From Aldehydirespirator sp965116865 (lineage in GTDB: Bacteria; Actinomycetota; Acidimicrobiia; Acidimicrobiales; Aldehydirespiratoraceae): a stretch of 64,000 nt of DNA. Position numbers and translations under genes: made by a program. How positions within the stretch are numbered: position 1 is the stretch's first letter; the number at the start of each line of letters is the position of its first letter. The stretch lies in contig OZ220727.1 of the NCBI GenBank assembly GCA_965116865.1, forward strand, positions 1,054,001 through 1,118,000, read 5' to 3'. Under the pieces are notes generated by a model. That model did no database searches. It worked only from the letters and a program-made list of their open reading frames with translations, and was not told the DNA's origin. Shown one piece after another: positions 25,474 through 34,131 of this stretch.

Positions 25474-26522
25474 GGCGTGAGCCTCGATATGGAATCGACG
25501 ATGCCCGTGCTGACGGCGTCACCGTAGAACAGGCCTAGCCCGACGCCGGTACACAGGCCCGACAGGATCCAGAGACGCACGATCACCGTGGTCTCAGGCC
25601 AGCCCCCCAGCTCGAAGTGGTGGTGCAGCGGCGCCATGCGGAACAGGCGCCTGCCGAACCACCTGAAGGAGACGATCTGCAGTATCACCGACAGAGTCTC
25701 GATCACGAACAGCCCGCCGACTATGGGCAGCAGCAACTGGGTGTTGGTGGCCAAGGCCAACGCGGCGAGGCCGCTGCCCAGCGCCAGCGAGCCGGTGTCG
25801 CCCATGAAGATGCGGGCCGGCGCGGCATTCCACCAGAGGAATCCGACGATGGCGCCCACCATGGCCGCGCTCACCACCGCGAGGTCGAGGGCGTGGGCCA
25901 CCTTGTACGAGTCGTAGTGGTCGAACTGCCAGAAGCCGATGAACATGAACGCCCCGTAGCCGACGCCGCCGGCGCCCGCGGCCAGGCCGTCCAGGCCGTC
26001 GGTGAGATTCACCGCGTTGGTGGCGGCGATGATGAGCAGTATGGCCCAAGCCGACCAGCCCAGTCTTCCCAACTCGATGCCGGGACTGTCGAAGCGGGTG
26101 AACGACACAGTGGTGTGCGCCGAGGTGAACTCGGTCATGGCCCACGCGAAGCCGGTGCCGACGATGAGCAGGCCGACGATCTTGGTCTTCTTGTTGAGGC
26201 CGAGGTTGCGGGCGGCGACGACCTTGATCCAGTCGTCGAGCAGGCCGACGATGCTCCCGGCGACGATGGTGAGCATCACGATGATGCCGGTTCGGGTGTA
26301 GACGCCGCCGAACACGTCGCTGACGACATAGCCGAGGGTGGCCGCGAACACCACGGCGATCCCGCCCATAGTCGGCGTTCCTGCCTTGAGCCGGTGCTCG
26401 GAGGGGCCATCGTCACGGATGGGCTGGCCTATCCCGTAACGGACCAGGACCCTGATCAGCATCCAGCAGCCCAGCAGGGAGGCGAACATCGCGATGCAGC
26501 CCGCGATCAGCAGCCGGATCAT
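25470..26522 (-). CDS. mraY: Phospho-N-acetylmuramoyl-pentapeptide transferase
   Basis: 350 residues, about ten transmembrane helices; makes lipid I from UDP-MurNAc-pentapeptide and undecaprenyl phosphate. Motifs are HRLKAGTPTMGGIAVV, LLDDWIKVVAARNLGL, NAVNLTDGLDGLAAG (catalytic Asp cluster), FMGDTGSLALGSGLAALAL and MAPLHHHFELGGWPET. The ATG at 26522 lies in a segment that is partly duplicated 71 bp upstream. The gene that normally precedes it, murF, is not here. Confidence 0.96.
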   Translation of the reverse strand: MIRLLIAGCIAMFASLLGCWMLIRVLVRYGIGQPIRDDGPSEHRLKAGTPTMGGIAVVFAATLGYVVSDVFGGVYTRTGIIVMLTIVAGSIVGLLDDWIKVVAARNLGLNKKTKIVGLLIVGTGFAWAMTEFTSAHTTVSFTRFDSPGIELGRLGWSAWAILLIIAATNAVNLTDGLDGLAAGAGGVGYGAFMFIGFWQFDHYDSYKVAHALDLAVVSAAMVGAIVGFLWWNAAPARIFMGDTGSLALGSGLAALALATNTQLLLPIVGGLFVIETLSVILQIVSFRWFGRRLFRMAPLHHHFELGGWPETTVIVRLWILSGLCTGVGLGLFYGDAVSTGIVDSISRLTP

Positions 26523-26616
26523 CGGGCGGCCTCCCCGCGCCCGCGCCGCGCCGGGGCGTCATCGCCGCGCCGGCGTGGGCCAGCATGGATCATCGGGCGG
26601 CCTCCCCGCGCCCGTG
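26519..26616. repeat. 71-bp offset duplication of the mraY start region, with a 24-codon open frame at the murF position
   Basis: ATCATCGGGCGGCCTCCCCG occurs at 26519 and 26590. On the minus strand this duplicates the ribosome site and ATGATCC start of mraY. The upstream copy opens a 24-residue frame (ATG at 26593, stop at 26519-26521) whose TGA overlaps the mraY ATG exactly as a murF stop would. The 130 bp between murE and mraY hold nothing else. It may be a deletion scar of murF. Confidence 0.8.
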
Positions 26617-26652
26617 CCGGGCCCGGGCGCCGCATCTCCGATCCGTTCCCGG

Positions 26653-28113
26653 TCACCGTTCGGCCCGCAGGGTCGCCGTGCTGCCGGCGAGGCGTTCGAG
26701 CTCCGCCCGCACCACGTCGCGGTCGTCGAAGTCGAGCTTGCGGCCCCCGACGACCTGGATTCGCTCGTGGCCCTTGCCGGCAACAACAACTACGTCGCCG
26801 CTGCGGGCCGTGGCCAAGGCATGGCGCAGGGCCTGACGGCGGTCCGGGTCGCTCAGTTCGGGGGCGCCGACCATGCCCTCGACGATTTCGTCGATGATCC
26901 GCCGGGGGTCTTCGGAGCGCGGGTTGTCGCTCGTGACGATCACCCTGTCTGCCAGCGTCTCGGCGGCCGCTCCCATCTCGGGACGTTTGGAGCGGTCCCT
27001 GTCACCGCCTGCGCCGAACACCACGGTGAGGCGCCCGCCGGTGAGGCTTCTCGCGGCCCGCAGCAGCGCAGCCAGGCCGTCGGGAGTGTGGGCGTAGTCC
27101 ACTATCACCTCGAAGTCCTGTCCGGCCTGCACTGGCTCGAACCGCCCTGCGACCGGCTCGGCTTCCGCGAGGCCCGCCGCCACCGTGTCCGGGCCGAGGC
27201 CCAACACCAGCGCGATCTCGGCAGCGAGCACGGCATTGGCCCGGTAGAAGGCGCCCGCCAAGGGCAGGGTCACCACCTGGCCGCGCCAGCGGAACACGCT
27301 GGAGCGCATGTCGGCCTTGAGTACGTCGACGTCGCGCTGGTCCACCTCCACCAACGGCATCCCCGGCGGCACCGCTCCCGCCATGCGGCGACCCCACGGC
27401 CCGGTGACGTCCACAACGGCGTGATCGGCCAGCCCGCGGGTGAACAGGCGGGCCTTGGCGGCGAAGTAGCCGTCCATCGAGGCGTGGTAGTCGAGGTGGT
27501 CCCGTCCGAGGTTCGTGAACGCGGCCACGTCGAATCGGCATCCGTCCACCCGGTGCTGGGCCAGACCGTGGGAGGAGACCTCGACGGCTGCAACACCAGC
27601 GCCCCGGCGCACCGCCTCAGCCAGGGAGCGCTGAAGGTCGGTGGCCTCGGGCGTGGTCAACGCGCCGGTCAGCGTGCCGATCTCGACCGGTTCCCGGCCT
27701 GCGGCCCTCAGCAGGCCCGCTAGCAGCCGGACCGTCGTAGTCTTGCCGTTGGTGCCGGTGACGCCGACCAGGTCGAGGCGCCGCCCGGGGTGCCCGTGCA
27801 CCTCGGCCGCGGCTGGGCCCACCGCCCGGCGCACCGACTCGACGAGCAGGCTCGGCGCCATCGCCGGCACCGGGCGCTCCACCAGCAGAGCGGCCGCGCC
27901 GGCGGCGACGGCGTCGGCGGCGAAGCGATGCCCGTCGCAGGTGGTGCCCTGCATGCAAGCGAACAGGGTGCCGGCGGCGACGCGCCTGCTGTCGTGCTCC
28001 ACGTCGCGGACGCGAACCTTCGCGGCGTCGGCGACGCTGATCGGGCCACGGGCGCCATCGGACGCGAGCAGGCCGGCGCGCAGCGATCCGGCCAAGTCGC
28101 CGAGGCTGGTCAT
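26653..28113 (-). CDS. murE: UDP-MurNAc-tripeptide synthetase, meso-diaminopimelate type
   Basis: 486 residues. ATP P-loop GVTGTNGKTTTVRLLAGLL near residue 110, VEVSSHGLAQHRVDGC, FTNLGRDHLDYHASM, and the C-terminal DYAHTPDGLAALL and FGAGGDRDRSKRPEMG. The amino-acid selectivity loop reads TSDNPRSEDP; DNPR is characteristic of enzymes adding meso-diaminopimelate, so the wall is predicted to be mDAP type. It overlaps ftsI by ATGA. The next gene should be murF but is not. Confidence 0.95.
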   Translation of the reverse strand: MTSLGDLAGSLRAGLLASDGARGPISVADAAKVRVRDVEHDSRRVAAGTLFACMQGTTCDGHRFAADAVAAGAAALLVERPVPAMAPSLLVESVRRAVGPAAAEVHGHPGRRLDLVGVTGTNGKTTTVRLLAGLLRAAGREPVEIGTLTGALTTPEATDLQRSLAEAVRRGAGVAAVEVSSHGLAQHRVDGCRFDVAAFTNLGRDHLDYHASMDGYFAAKARLFTRGLADHAVVDVTGPWGRRMAGAVPPGMPLVEVDQRDVDVLKADMRSSVFRWRGQVVTLPLAGAFYRANAVLAAEIALVLGLGPDTVAAGLAEAEPVAGRFEPVQAGQDFEVIVDYAHTPDGLAALLRAARSLTGGRLTVVFGAGGDRDRSKRPEMGAAAETLADRVIVTSDNPRSEDPRRIIDEIVEGMVGAPELSDPDRRQALRHALATARSGDVVVVAGKGHERIQVVGGRKLDFDDRDVVRAELERLAGSTATLRAER

Positions 28114-29984
28114 GTCTGCGACTCTCCATCGCCGAGCGGCCGGCCGGTTCGATCCTCGGGGGGCGGGGGCGCGACTGCGGGATCGGCTCGGCGGCGGCCG
28201 CCGTCGAGGGTGCTCGACTCGGCGGGGACCCGCAGCTGGCGCAAGGCGTACTCTGCGATCTTGCTGACAGTCGGCGCAGCCAGCCTGCCGCCGGAGATGC
28301 GTTCGCCTTTGGGCTGGTCGATCGTGACCAGCACGATCAGCGCGGGCCCGTCGTCGTTGCTGACGATCCCCGCGAATGTGGCGGTGTGGTGGCGACCGAC
28401 CAGCTCGTTCCTCTCGTTGACGCACTCGTACCCGATGTCGCACGGCTGCCAGGCCGTGCCGGTCTTGCCCGCCACGGAGAAGCCCTCGACACGGGCCTCT
28501 CGGCCGGTGCCCACCTCGACAACCGAGGTCAGCATCCGCATCAGGGCCGCCGCCACCGGTTCACTGAGAACCCGCACCGGCTCGGGCGCCGGCGTCCGGG
28601 CCGGGCCGGCATCGTCGACGACCAGGCGGAGCGGCACCAGCAAGCCGCCGTTCGCGATGGTGTTGTAGGCTTGGAGGATCTGGAGCGGCGTGACGGCCAG
28701 TCCTTGACCAATAGCCATGTTGGGAAGGCTGAGGCCGCTCCACTCGTCGGGCGGCAGCAGGATCCCCTTCGATTCGCCCTTCAGGTCGAGGGCGGTGCGA
28801 GACCCGAATCCGAAGGCCCGCATCGTCCGGTACATCTGCTCCTCGCCGGTCAGCTGGGCCATCTTGATGGTGCCGATGTTGGACGAACGGGCAACTATCT
28901 GCGTCGGCGTCCACTCGACGTCGGGGTGGGTGGGAGTGTCCTCGAAGCGGTGCTTCCACACGGTCAGATACGACGGCACCTCGATAGTCGTCTGCTCGGC
29001 TACCGCTCCGCTCGACAGCCCGGCGGCCGCAGTCACCGGCTTGAAGACCGATCCGGGCTCGTAGCTCCAAGTGGCGGCGAGGTTGTGCCGCGTGCAGTCG
29101 ACGATGCCGTCGGCGCCCCTGGCCACATTGGCCATGGCGATGATCTCGCCAGTGGCCGGCAGCGAGACCAGCGCCACTCCCGACGAGGCGCCGGCGCCGG
29201 CGACGGCCTCGATCATCATCGCCTCGGCCTGGTACTGGACGTTGCGGTCGAGGGTGACGGCGAGGTCTCGCCCCTCGGCCGGGGCGGTCACCTCCGAGAG
29301 GCCCCCGGGGATGGTGGCGCCGTCTGCGCCGACCTCTTTCATCACCCGGCCCGGGACGCCCGCCAGATGCTCGTCGTAGGTCTCTTCGAGACCGCTCATG
29401 CCCACATGGTCGATGTTGACCCGTCCGACGGCGGCCAGCCCGGAGCAGGCGCCATTGGGATGCTCGCGCCGCGGCTCGGAGATGACCCGGATCCCCTTGA
29501 TCCCGAGTTCGCTGACCCGTGCACCGACGTCGGCGTCGACTTGGCGCTCCACATAGCGGAAGGCCCCGTCTCCCTGCAGCTTGTCGAGCAGCGCCTCGGC
29601 CTCGGCGCCCATCGCCTCGGAGAGGTCGGCGGCGGCCTGCCGGGGATCTTCGACGAGACGGGGATCCGACACCACGGTGGCGGCAGGCAGCGACAGGGCG
29701 ATCGTCCGTCCGTTGCGGTCGAAGACCGTGCCGCGGGGAGCAGGCACGACGATGATGTCGAGAGGGTTCGAGACTTCGTTCAGGACACGGTGGTCGGGAG
29801 TGGCCTGCACGTCGACTATGCGGTAGACGAGGCCTCCCAGCACGAGTGCCAGCACTGCCAGCGCGGTCACTACCCTGCGACGGGACACGAGCGGCAGCGG
29901 CACCGCCGACCGAGCCGAGCCGGTCCGACGGGAGCAGCTCGGATGCCGCGCCGAGGCATCGGAACGCTGCCGTGGAGGTGTCAT
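28110..29984 (-). CDS. ftsI: Class B penicillin-binding protein, septal transpeptidase (FtsI/PBP3-like)
   Basis: 624 residues with a basic cytoplasmic tail and one transmembrane helix (about 37-56). The dimerisation domain reads PAPRGTVFDRNGRTIALS. The transpeptidase domain has the catalytic Ser312 in YEPGSVFKP, a SSNIG motif and Lys507 in AGKTGTAW. A proline-rich C-terminal tail of about 35 residues follows. It crosslinks septal peptidoglycan with FtsW. ATGA overlaps on both sides. Confidence 0.95.
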   Translation of the reverse strand: MTPPRQRSDASARHPSCSRRTGSARSAVPLPLVSRRRVVTALAVLALVLGGLVYRIVDVQATPDHRVLNEVSNPLDIIVVPAPRGTVFDRNGRTIALSLPAATVVSDPRLVEDPRQAAADLSEAMGAEAEALLDKLQGDGAFRYVERQVDADVGARVSELGIKGIRVISEPRREHPNGACSGLAAVGRVNIDHVGMSGLEETYDEHLAGVPGRVMKEVGADGATIPGGLSEVTAPAEGRDLAVTLDRNVQYQAEAMMIEAVAGAGASSGVALVSLPATGEIIAMANVARGADGIVDCTRHNLAATWSYEPGSVFKPVTAAAGLSSGAVAEQTTIEVPSYLTVWKHRFEDTPTHPDVEWTPTQIVARSSNIGTIKMAQLTGEEQMYRTMRAFGFGSRTALDLKGESKGILLPPDEWSGLSLPNMAIGQGLAVTPLQILQAYNTIANGGLLVPLRLVVDDAGPARTPAPEPVRVLSEPVAAALMRMLTSVVEVGTGREARVEGFSVAGKTGTAWQPCDIGYECVNERNELVGRHHTATFAGIVSNDDGPALIVLVTIDQPKGERISGGRLAAPTVSKIAEYALRQLRVPAESSTLDGGRRRADPAVAPPPPEDRTGRPLGDGESQT

Positions 29985-30454
29985 CCGGTCGGCTTCCCGC
30001 CCGAGGGCGGGGCAGACGCCCAGCCTGAGAACCCGAGACCGAAGGGATCGTGGTCGGGCGGCGGAAGCCCGCCCGGCCCAATCGGGGTCAGGATCACCAG
30101 GTCGGCCGACGGGACCAGTCCCGCGGAGCGGGCCTGGTCGGCGAGTCCCTCAGGAGAGTCGAGATAGGCGATCTCGGCCTGCAGCTTGTCTATCCGCTCA
30201 TAGCGCTGCCGGTTCAGATCGAGCAGGTCGTCGAGGGAGGCCTGCTCCTCGACGAGGACCGCGTGCAGGGAGGCGAGAGCCAGACACAGCCCGAACAGGC
30301 CCAACGCCACCGCGGTGCCGATGCCGCCGATCGACCGCCGGACCCGGCCCGGAGATCGGGCGACCCTCAGATCCGGCGGCGGCCGCTCGGTACTCCTAAC
30401 GGGCGCCTCGACCGTTCGCTTCGTGGCGCGTCTCTGAGGCTGCGACGCCATCAC
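29981..30454 (-). CDS. ftsL: FtsL-like/septum formation initiator protein
   Basis: 157 residues: basic N-terminus (about 1-42), one transmembrane helix (about 43-65, GTAVALGLFGLCLALASLHA), then a short coiled coil (EQASLDDLLDLNRQRYER, KLQAEIAYLDS) and a Pro/Gly tail. Sequence identity in this family is weak; topology, size and the place between rsmH and ftsI support the call. The start could be 30454 or 30451. It overlaps ftsI by ATGA. Confidence 0.8.
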   Translation of the reverse strand: MMASQPQRRATKRTVEAPVRSTERPPPDLRVARSPGRVRRSIGGIGTAVALGLFGLCLALASLHAVLVEEQASLDDLLDLNRQRYERIDKLQAEIAYLDSPEGLADQARSAGLVPSADLVILTPIGPGGLPPPDHDPFGLGFSGWASAPPSGGKPTG

Positions 30455-30489
30455 TCATCCTCGCGATCCGGACGAGCATGCAGCCCGCT

Positions 30490-30584
30490 CTCCCAACTCG
30501 AACGGCGGCCGGCACGGCCACGGCCCGAACCGCCCGCGGGCGCTGCGGGCAAGCACGCCGGAAGCACCGTCACCGAGTTGGGAG
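30490..30584. repeat. 11-bp perfect inverted repeat with 73-bp spacer, rsmH-ftsL gap
   Basis: CTCCCAACTCG at 30490-30500 faces CGAGTTGGGAG at 30574-30584. It lies in the 137-bp gap between rsmH and ftsL, where it could form a hairpin in the mRNA. The spacer of about 73 bp recalls the period of the direct repeats elsewhere. Confidence 0.65.
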
Positions 30585-30591
30585 CCATCGA

Positions 30592-31554
30592 CTACTCGTC
30601 CCGACGGGCAGGCAAGCGCTCCACGGCGCGCAGCCGTGCCGCTCTCGCTCTCGAGTTGCGCGCCTTCTCAGACTCTGCAGGGGTGCGGGCCCGCCGTCCC
30701 AGCAGCCGCACGGCAGCCTCGGCACCGGGGGGCGGAGGCAGGCCGGGCCGCGGCGGCGGCACCTCCCCTGCCGATCGCCGGAAGACGGACTTCACGATCC
30801 GGTCCTCTCCTGAATGGTACGAGAGCACCGCGCAGCGCCCGGCAGCGGAGAGGCGCTCTACTGCGCCCGTCAGGGCCGCATCGAGGATCTCAAGCTCTCG
30901 GTTCACCTCGATGCGAATAGCCTGGAAGGCACGCCGGGCGGGATGGGCGCGGCGGCGAGTAGGGGCGGGCACTGCCTCGGCCACGACGCGGGCCAGGTGG
31001 GCGGTGGTGGTGAAGGGCCTCCCGGCGACGATGGCGGCAGCGATGCGCCGGCAGTGCCGCTCGTCGGCGTTGCGGCGGAGCATCGAAGCGAGCGAGCGCT
31101 CATCGGCGTGGTTGACGACGTCGGCGGCAGTCACGCCGGACGACGGGTCCATGCGCATGTCGAGAGGGCCGTCGAGCCGGTAACTGAAGCCGCGTTCGGG
31201 CCGGTCGAGCTGAGCCGAGCTGACGCCGAGGTCGAACAGGCAGGCCGAGATCCCGCTCACGCCGATCTCGTCGAGCACGCCGTCGAGTGCGTCGAAACAG
31301 GCGTGGCGAAGCACGACCCGGTCGCTGTGGACAGCGAGGCGCTCAGCTGAGGCTCTCAACGCGTCGGGGTCGCGGTCGAGTCCGAGCAGCCGCAGGTGCG
31401 GGGCGCGGCCGAGGACGGCGGCGGCGTGGCCGCCTCCTCCCACGGTGGCGTCGACGAAGATTCCTTCGGGCGCCTCGACCAGCAGATCCGCCACCTCGCG
31501 GCACATGACCGGCAGGTGGTAGCGGTTCGCCCCCGCGGCGGCACCGGCCGTCAT
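30592..31554 (-). CDS. rsmH: 16S rRNA (cytosine1402-N4)-methyltransferase
   Basis: 320 residues (older name mraW). SAM-binding motif FVDATVGGGGHAAAVL, LGLDRDPDAL, and ACLFDLGVSSAQLDRPERGF followed by YRLDGPLDMRMD. The C-terminal part has HPARRAFQAIRIEVNREL and CAVLSYHSGEDRIVK. I chose the ATG at 31554 (MTAGAAAGANRYHLPVM) because upstream codons are low-complexity and not conserved. Confidence 0.96.
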   Translation of the reverse strand: MTAGAAAGANRYHLPVMCREVADLLVEAPEGIFVDATVGGGGHAAAVLGRAPHLRLLGLDRDPDALRASAERLAVHSDRVVLRHACFDALDGVLDEIGVSGISACLFDLGVSSAQLDRPERGFSYRLDGPLDMRMDPSSGVTAADVVNHADERSLASMLRRNADERHCRRIAAAIVAGRPFTTTAHLARVVAEAVPAPTRRRAHPARRAFQAIRIEVNRELEILDAALTGAVERLSAAGRCAVLSYHSGEDRIVKSVFRRSAGEVPPPRPGLPPPPGAEAAVRLLGRRARTPAESEKARNSRARAARLRAVERLPARRDE

Positions 31555-31626
31555 GTCGGACGGTCCGGCGAGGCGGGCTTCGCCGTGACCGGAAGCGGGT
31601 CCGAGGGCGGACGGACGGACCGGCGT

Positions 31627-31747
31627 CCGGCCGTCTGCAGTTCCCCGACCGACGGCGCACGTCGGGATTTCTCCCCCGATCGAGCTGATGGCAGGCGGGC
31701 GGAGCACGGGTCCTCCATCTGCCAATCGGGGAACTGCACACGGCCGG
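31627..31747. repeat. 22-bp inverted repeat (one mismatch) with 77-bp spacer, mraZ-rsmH gap
   Basis: CCGGCCGTCTGCAGTTCCCC (arm 31627-31648) is matched in reverse at 31726-31747 with one mismatch over 22 bp. It lies in the 310-bp gap between mraZ and rsmH, which otherwise holds no gene I can support, although the rsmH frame stays open through it. It could form a stable stem in the cluster transcript. Confidence 0.75.
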
Positions 31748-31864
31748 ACAGCCTTGCGGCGACCGTCGCGGTACGGGCGGCGGGACCTGCCTCGGTCCCG
31801 GTCGCGAACATCGGCGCGGTCCCTGGTGCGGACGCGGGTCGGCTGGATCGTGGGAGGGATGCGG

Positions 31865-32314
31865 TCAGGCACCGGCGATCCCCCTTCCGTGAGTGATCGC
31901 GTCTGCGAGGCGCTCGGGACCCACCGACTGGATCTCCGCCCACCGCTTCGGATCCCAGATCTCGATGCGGCGGATCATGCCGGTGACCACCACCTTGCGG
32001 TCGAGCCCGGCCGCGGCGCGCAGATGGGGAAGGATCCTCATGCGGCCCTGACTGTCGGGCACCACGAAGTCGGCCTGGGCCGCGAAGCTTCGCAGCGCGT
32101 TGATGTCGACCTGCTCCGCGCCGACCTGGGAGCGGAGCTGCTCGGCGGTATCGGCGAACTCGTCGACCGGCAGGATGCCTACACAGGAATCGAGCGCGGT
32201 GACGTAGGCACCGTCGCCGAGTTGGCTGCGGAACCCGGAGGGAAGGATGAGCCGGCCCTTCTTGTCGAGGGTGTGCTCGTGGACGCCGACGAACGGCGTT
32301 GGACGGGAAGTCAT
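31865..32314 (-). CDS. mraZ: Transcriptional regulator MraZ
   Basis: 149 residues with two SpoVT/AbrB-type repeats: GVHEHTLDKKGRLILPSGFR in the first and DFVVPDSQGRMRILPHLRAA in the second. It ends in a short tail after KRWAEIQ. MraZ is the first gene of dcw clusters and represses or tunes them by binding repeated GTGGG-like boxes upstream. Candidate boxes are described in the next entry. Confidence 0.95.
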   Translation of the reverse strand: MTSRPTPFVGVHEHTLDKKGRLILPSGFRSQLGDGAYVTALDSCVGILPVDEFADTAEQLRSQVGAEQVDINALRSFAAQADFVVPDSQGRMRILPHLRAAAGLDRKVVVTGMIRRIEIWDPKRWAEIQSVGPERLADAITHGRGIAGA

Positions 32315-32409
32315 CGCCGGCGCTCACCCTCTCGGCCCGAGACATGTCCCGGGCCGGAACGACGCGGGCTCGAGCATCCGGCCACCTCCTGCCAGAACGC
32401 TGTCCCGTC

Positions 32410-32590
32410 GATCCGAAGCGACTGCGTCCATGCCTGCTGTGGCGACTCCCACAGCGACCGCCGCTCTGACCCGGCCAGGCCGAACTTCTGTCACTGCATC
32501 CATGCCTGCTATGGCGACTCCCACAGCGACTCTCAAATGCTCCACAAAGCACCACTGTACACCCTTTCGCACCACCCCACAAATCAGCCG
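32410..32590. promoter_or_regulatory. Presumed dcw control region with 71-bp duplication and GTGGG-like boxes
   Basis: Upstream of mraZ, TCCATGCCTGCTGTGGCGAC and a near-copy occur at 32428 and 32499 (71 bp apart), each with TGGCGACTCCCACAGCGAC. Read on the minus strand this region contains GTGGGG, GTGG, GTGGAG and two copies of GTGGGAGTCGCCA, resembling the GTGGG-type boxes bound by MraZ. The AT-richer stretch at about 32530-32580 is the best place for the promoter. Binding is inferred. The remaining bases to the start at 32314 show no other feature. Confidence 0.45.
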
Positions 32591-32635
32591 TTCCCAAGAG
32601 GACGCGCGGACCGGCGTCAACCCGTCGAGCCGCCG

Positions 32636-32740
32636 GGATGTCACTCCGCTCTCGTTCGCTGCGACCCGAGGGCCGCTCGGGCCACGGCCTCGCCCGTTGG
32701 CGGCGGATTCGCGCGCCTGTTTGCTCGGCCTCTTACGGCC
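32636..32740. repeat. Dispersed repeat, AGAGGCCGAGCGAA family, inverted full-length copy
   Basis: The reverse complement reads GTAAGAGGCCGAGCAAACAG through GCCGTGGCCCGAGCGGCC to AACGAGAGCGGAGTGACA, matching the 10412-10510 copy at both ends. It lies between the mraZ upstream region and the 3' end of the lipoate ligase-like gene. Confidence 0.75.
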
Positions 32741-32746
32741 CGACGG

Positions 32747-33490
32747 CTACCGGCTGCATCCCGCTCGGGCCTCCAACACTCCGAGCAGGGACTCGATCAA
32801 GTCGGCCTCGGCGGCCGGGACGGCGCCGCAGCGGTCCGCCACCACCGCCCGTCCCGCGACGCGCTCGGCGGGTGTGAGGCACAGCAGCTCCAACTCGTCG
32901 AGACGGCTTCCGGCTGCCTCGACGCCCGCAGAAGTCTCCCGGCGCCCGAGCCGGGCCGCTGTCTGGATGCGGACCCGGGAACGGGCGCGGCGCTGGCTGA
33001 CTCCCACGACCTTCCGCCCGCCGGCGAAGACCTCCCCGGGACCGGACCCGGCGAAGCACACCAGCCTCCCCCACCGGTCGGCCACAAGGCGGCCCGCATG
33101 GACCGAGACCGGCTCAACCACGAAAGGTGCGATCGCCGCGGACCAGACTTCGCCGGCCCACCTGGCGGCGGCGGCCACATCGGGGCTCCACAGCGGGTCC
33201 GCTGCCGCAACGAAAAAATCCGCCCACACCTGGTCGCCGGGACGCAGCAGCACCGCTCCCCCGCCGCTGCGTCGCTGGAGGATCTCCACCGCCGCAGCCT
33301 CGGCCCGGCCCCGATCCGCAGCCCCGGGGCTCTGCGTACTGCCCAGCACGAGCCCCGCGCTGGTGACGGTGTGGATCCTGGCCAGCCTCGTCACGCCGGC
33401 CGAAGGCTCGACCGACCCGAGCAACTCCGACACCGGGCCGTGCAGACGCTCCACCGTCCAGCGGCAGGCGCCCCCGACAGGCCTGGTCAC
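32747..33490 (-). CDS. Lipoate-protein ligase A-like (BPL/LPL domain) protein
   Basis: 247 residues from a GTG at 33490 that overlaps the HNH stop (GTGA). The biotin/lipoate ligase domain shows RRSGGGAVLLRPGDQVWADF, DPLWSPDVAAAARWAGEVW and the lysine motif FAGGRKVVGVSQRRAR. This variant is common in actinobacteria beside the HNH gene. It may attach lipoate or a related acyl group to a carrier protein; the substrate is unknown. Confidence 0.8.
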   Translation of the reverse strand: MTRPVGGACRWTVERLHGPVSELLGSVEPSAGVTRLARIHTVTSAGLVLGSTQSPGAADRGRAEAAAVEILQRRSGGGAVLLRPGDQVWADFFVAAADPLWSPDVAAAARWAGEVWSAAIAPFVVEPVSVHAGRLVADRWGRLVCFAGSGPGEVFAGGRKVVGVSQRRARSRVRIQTAARLGRRETSAGVEAAGSRLDELELLCLTPAERVAGRAVVADRCGAVPAAEADLIESLLGVLEARAGCSR

Positions 33491-33999
33491 GCAGTGCGGA
33501 GACCGCTCCGCGGCTGCAGGTAGGCCGACCAAGCCTCGGGCACGCTTCCGGCCGCGGCCTCGACCCAGGCCGACGGCGACGGCGGCTCGGGACGCCGCCG
33601 AAGCCCCATACCGCTCTCGCTGGGCAGGCGGTCCCGCTTCTTCGCGTTGCAGCGCCGGCAGGCGGCAACCACGTTCTCCCAGGTGTGCTTCCCGCCGCGG
33701 CTGCGGGGAACCACGTGGTCCATCGTCTCGGCCCGGTCGCCGCAGTATTGGCAGCACTCCCGGTCACGGACGAACACCGACCTCCGGTTCGGGGACCGGC
33801 GCCGGGAACGGGGCACGCTCACATAGTGGCTCAGCCGAACCACCGACGGAACCTCCACCGACCGCCGCTCCGACCGGAAGGCACGGCCCGCGGCATGCAG
33901 AGTCTCCACCTTCTCTGCCAGGACCAGGCAAACGGCCCGTCGCGCGCTCACAACCGCCAGCGGCTCGAGCGTGGCGTTGAGAACCAGCACCCCGGACAT
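33487..33999 (-). CDS. HNH endonuclease family protein
   Basis: 170 residues. N-terminal MSGVLVLNATLEPLAVVSAR is followed by a zinc-stabilised HNH domain: RDRECCQYCGDRAETMDHVV, then PRSRGGKHTWENVVAACRRC. This is the widely conserved single-domain actinobacterial HNH protein of unknown physiological role. TAGTCT lies 7 bp before the ATG on the minus strand, fitting a leaderless promoter. Confidence 0.85.
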   Translation of the reverse strand: MSGVLVLNATLEPLAVVSARRAVCLVLAEKVETLHAAGRAFRSERRSVEVPSVVRLSHYVSVPRSRRRSPNRRSVFVRDRECCQYCGDRAETMDHVVPRSRGGKHTWENVVAACRRCNAKKRDRLPSESGMGLRRRPEPPSPSAWVEAAAGSVPEAWSAYLQPRSGLRTA

Positions 34000-34131
34000 C
34001 GCGGGCAGACTAGCCGCACCGAGGTCCCGTCCCAGAGCCCGGAGGGGCGAGCAGCCGGCCGCACCTGCCCGCAGGAGCGACGCGAAGCCGCGGTCCGAGC
34101 GGCCCCCGTGCGCTGCGAGCGTCGGCGGGCA

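Noticed and set aside
28114..28443. Extension of the murE frame upstream of 28113
   Set aside because: It lies over the 3' end of ftsI in another frame; MTSLGDL at 28113 overlaps the ftsI stop and matches family length.
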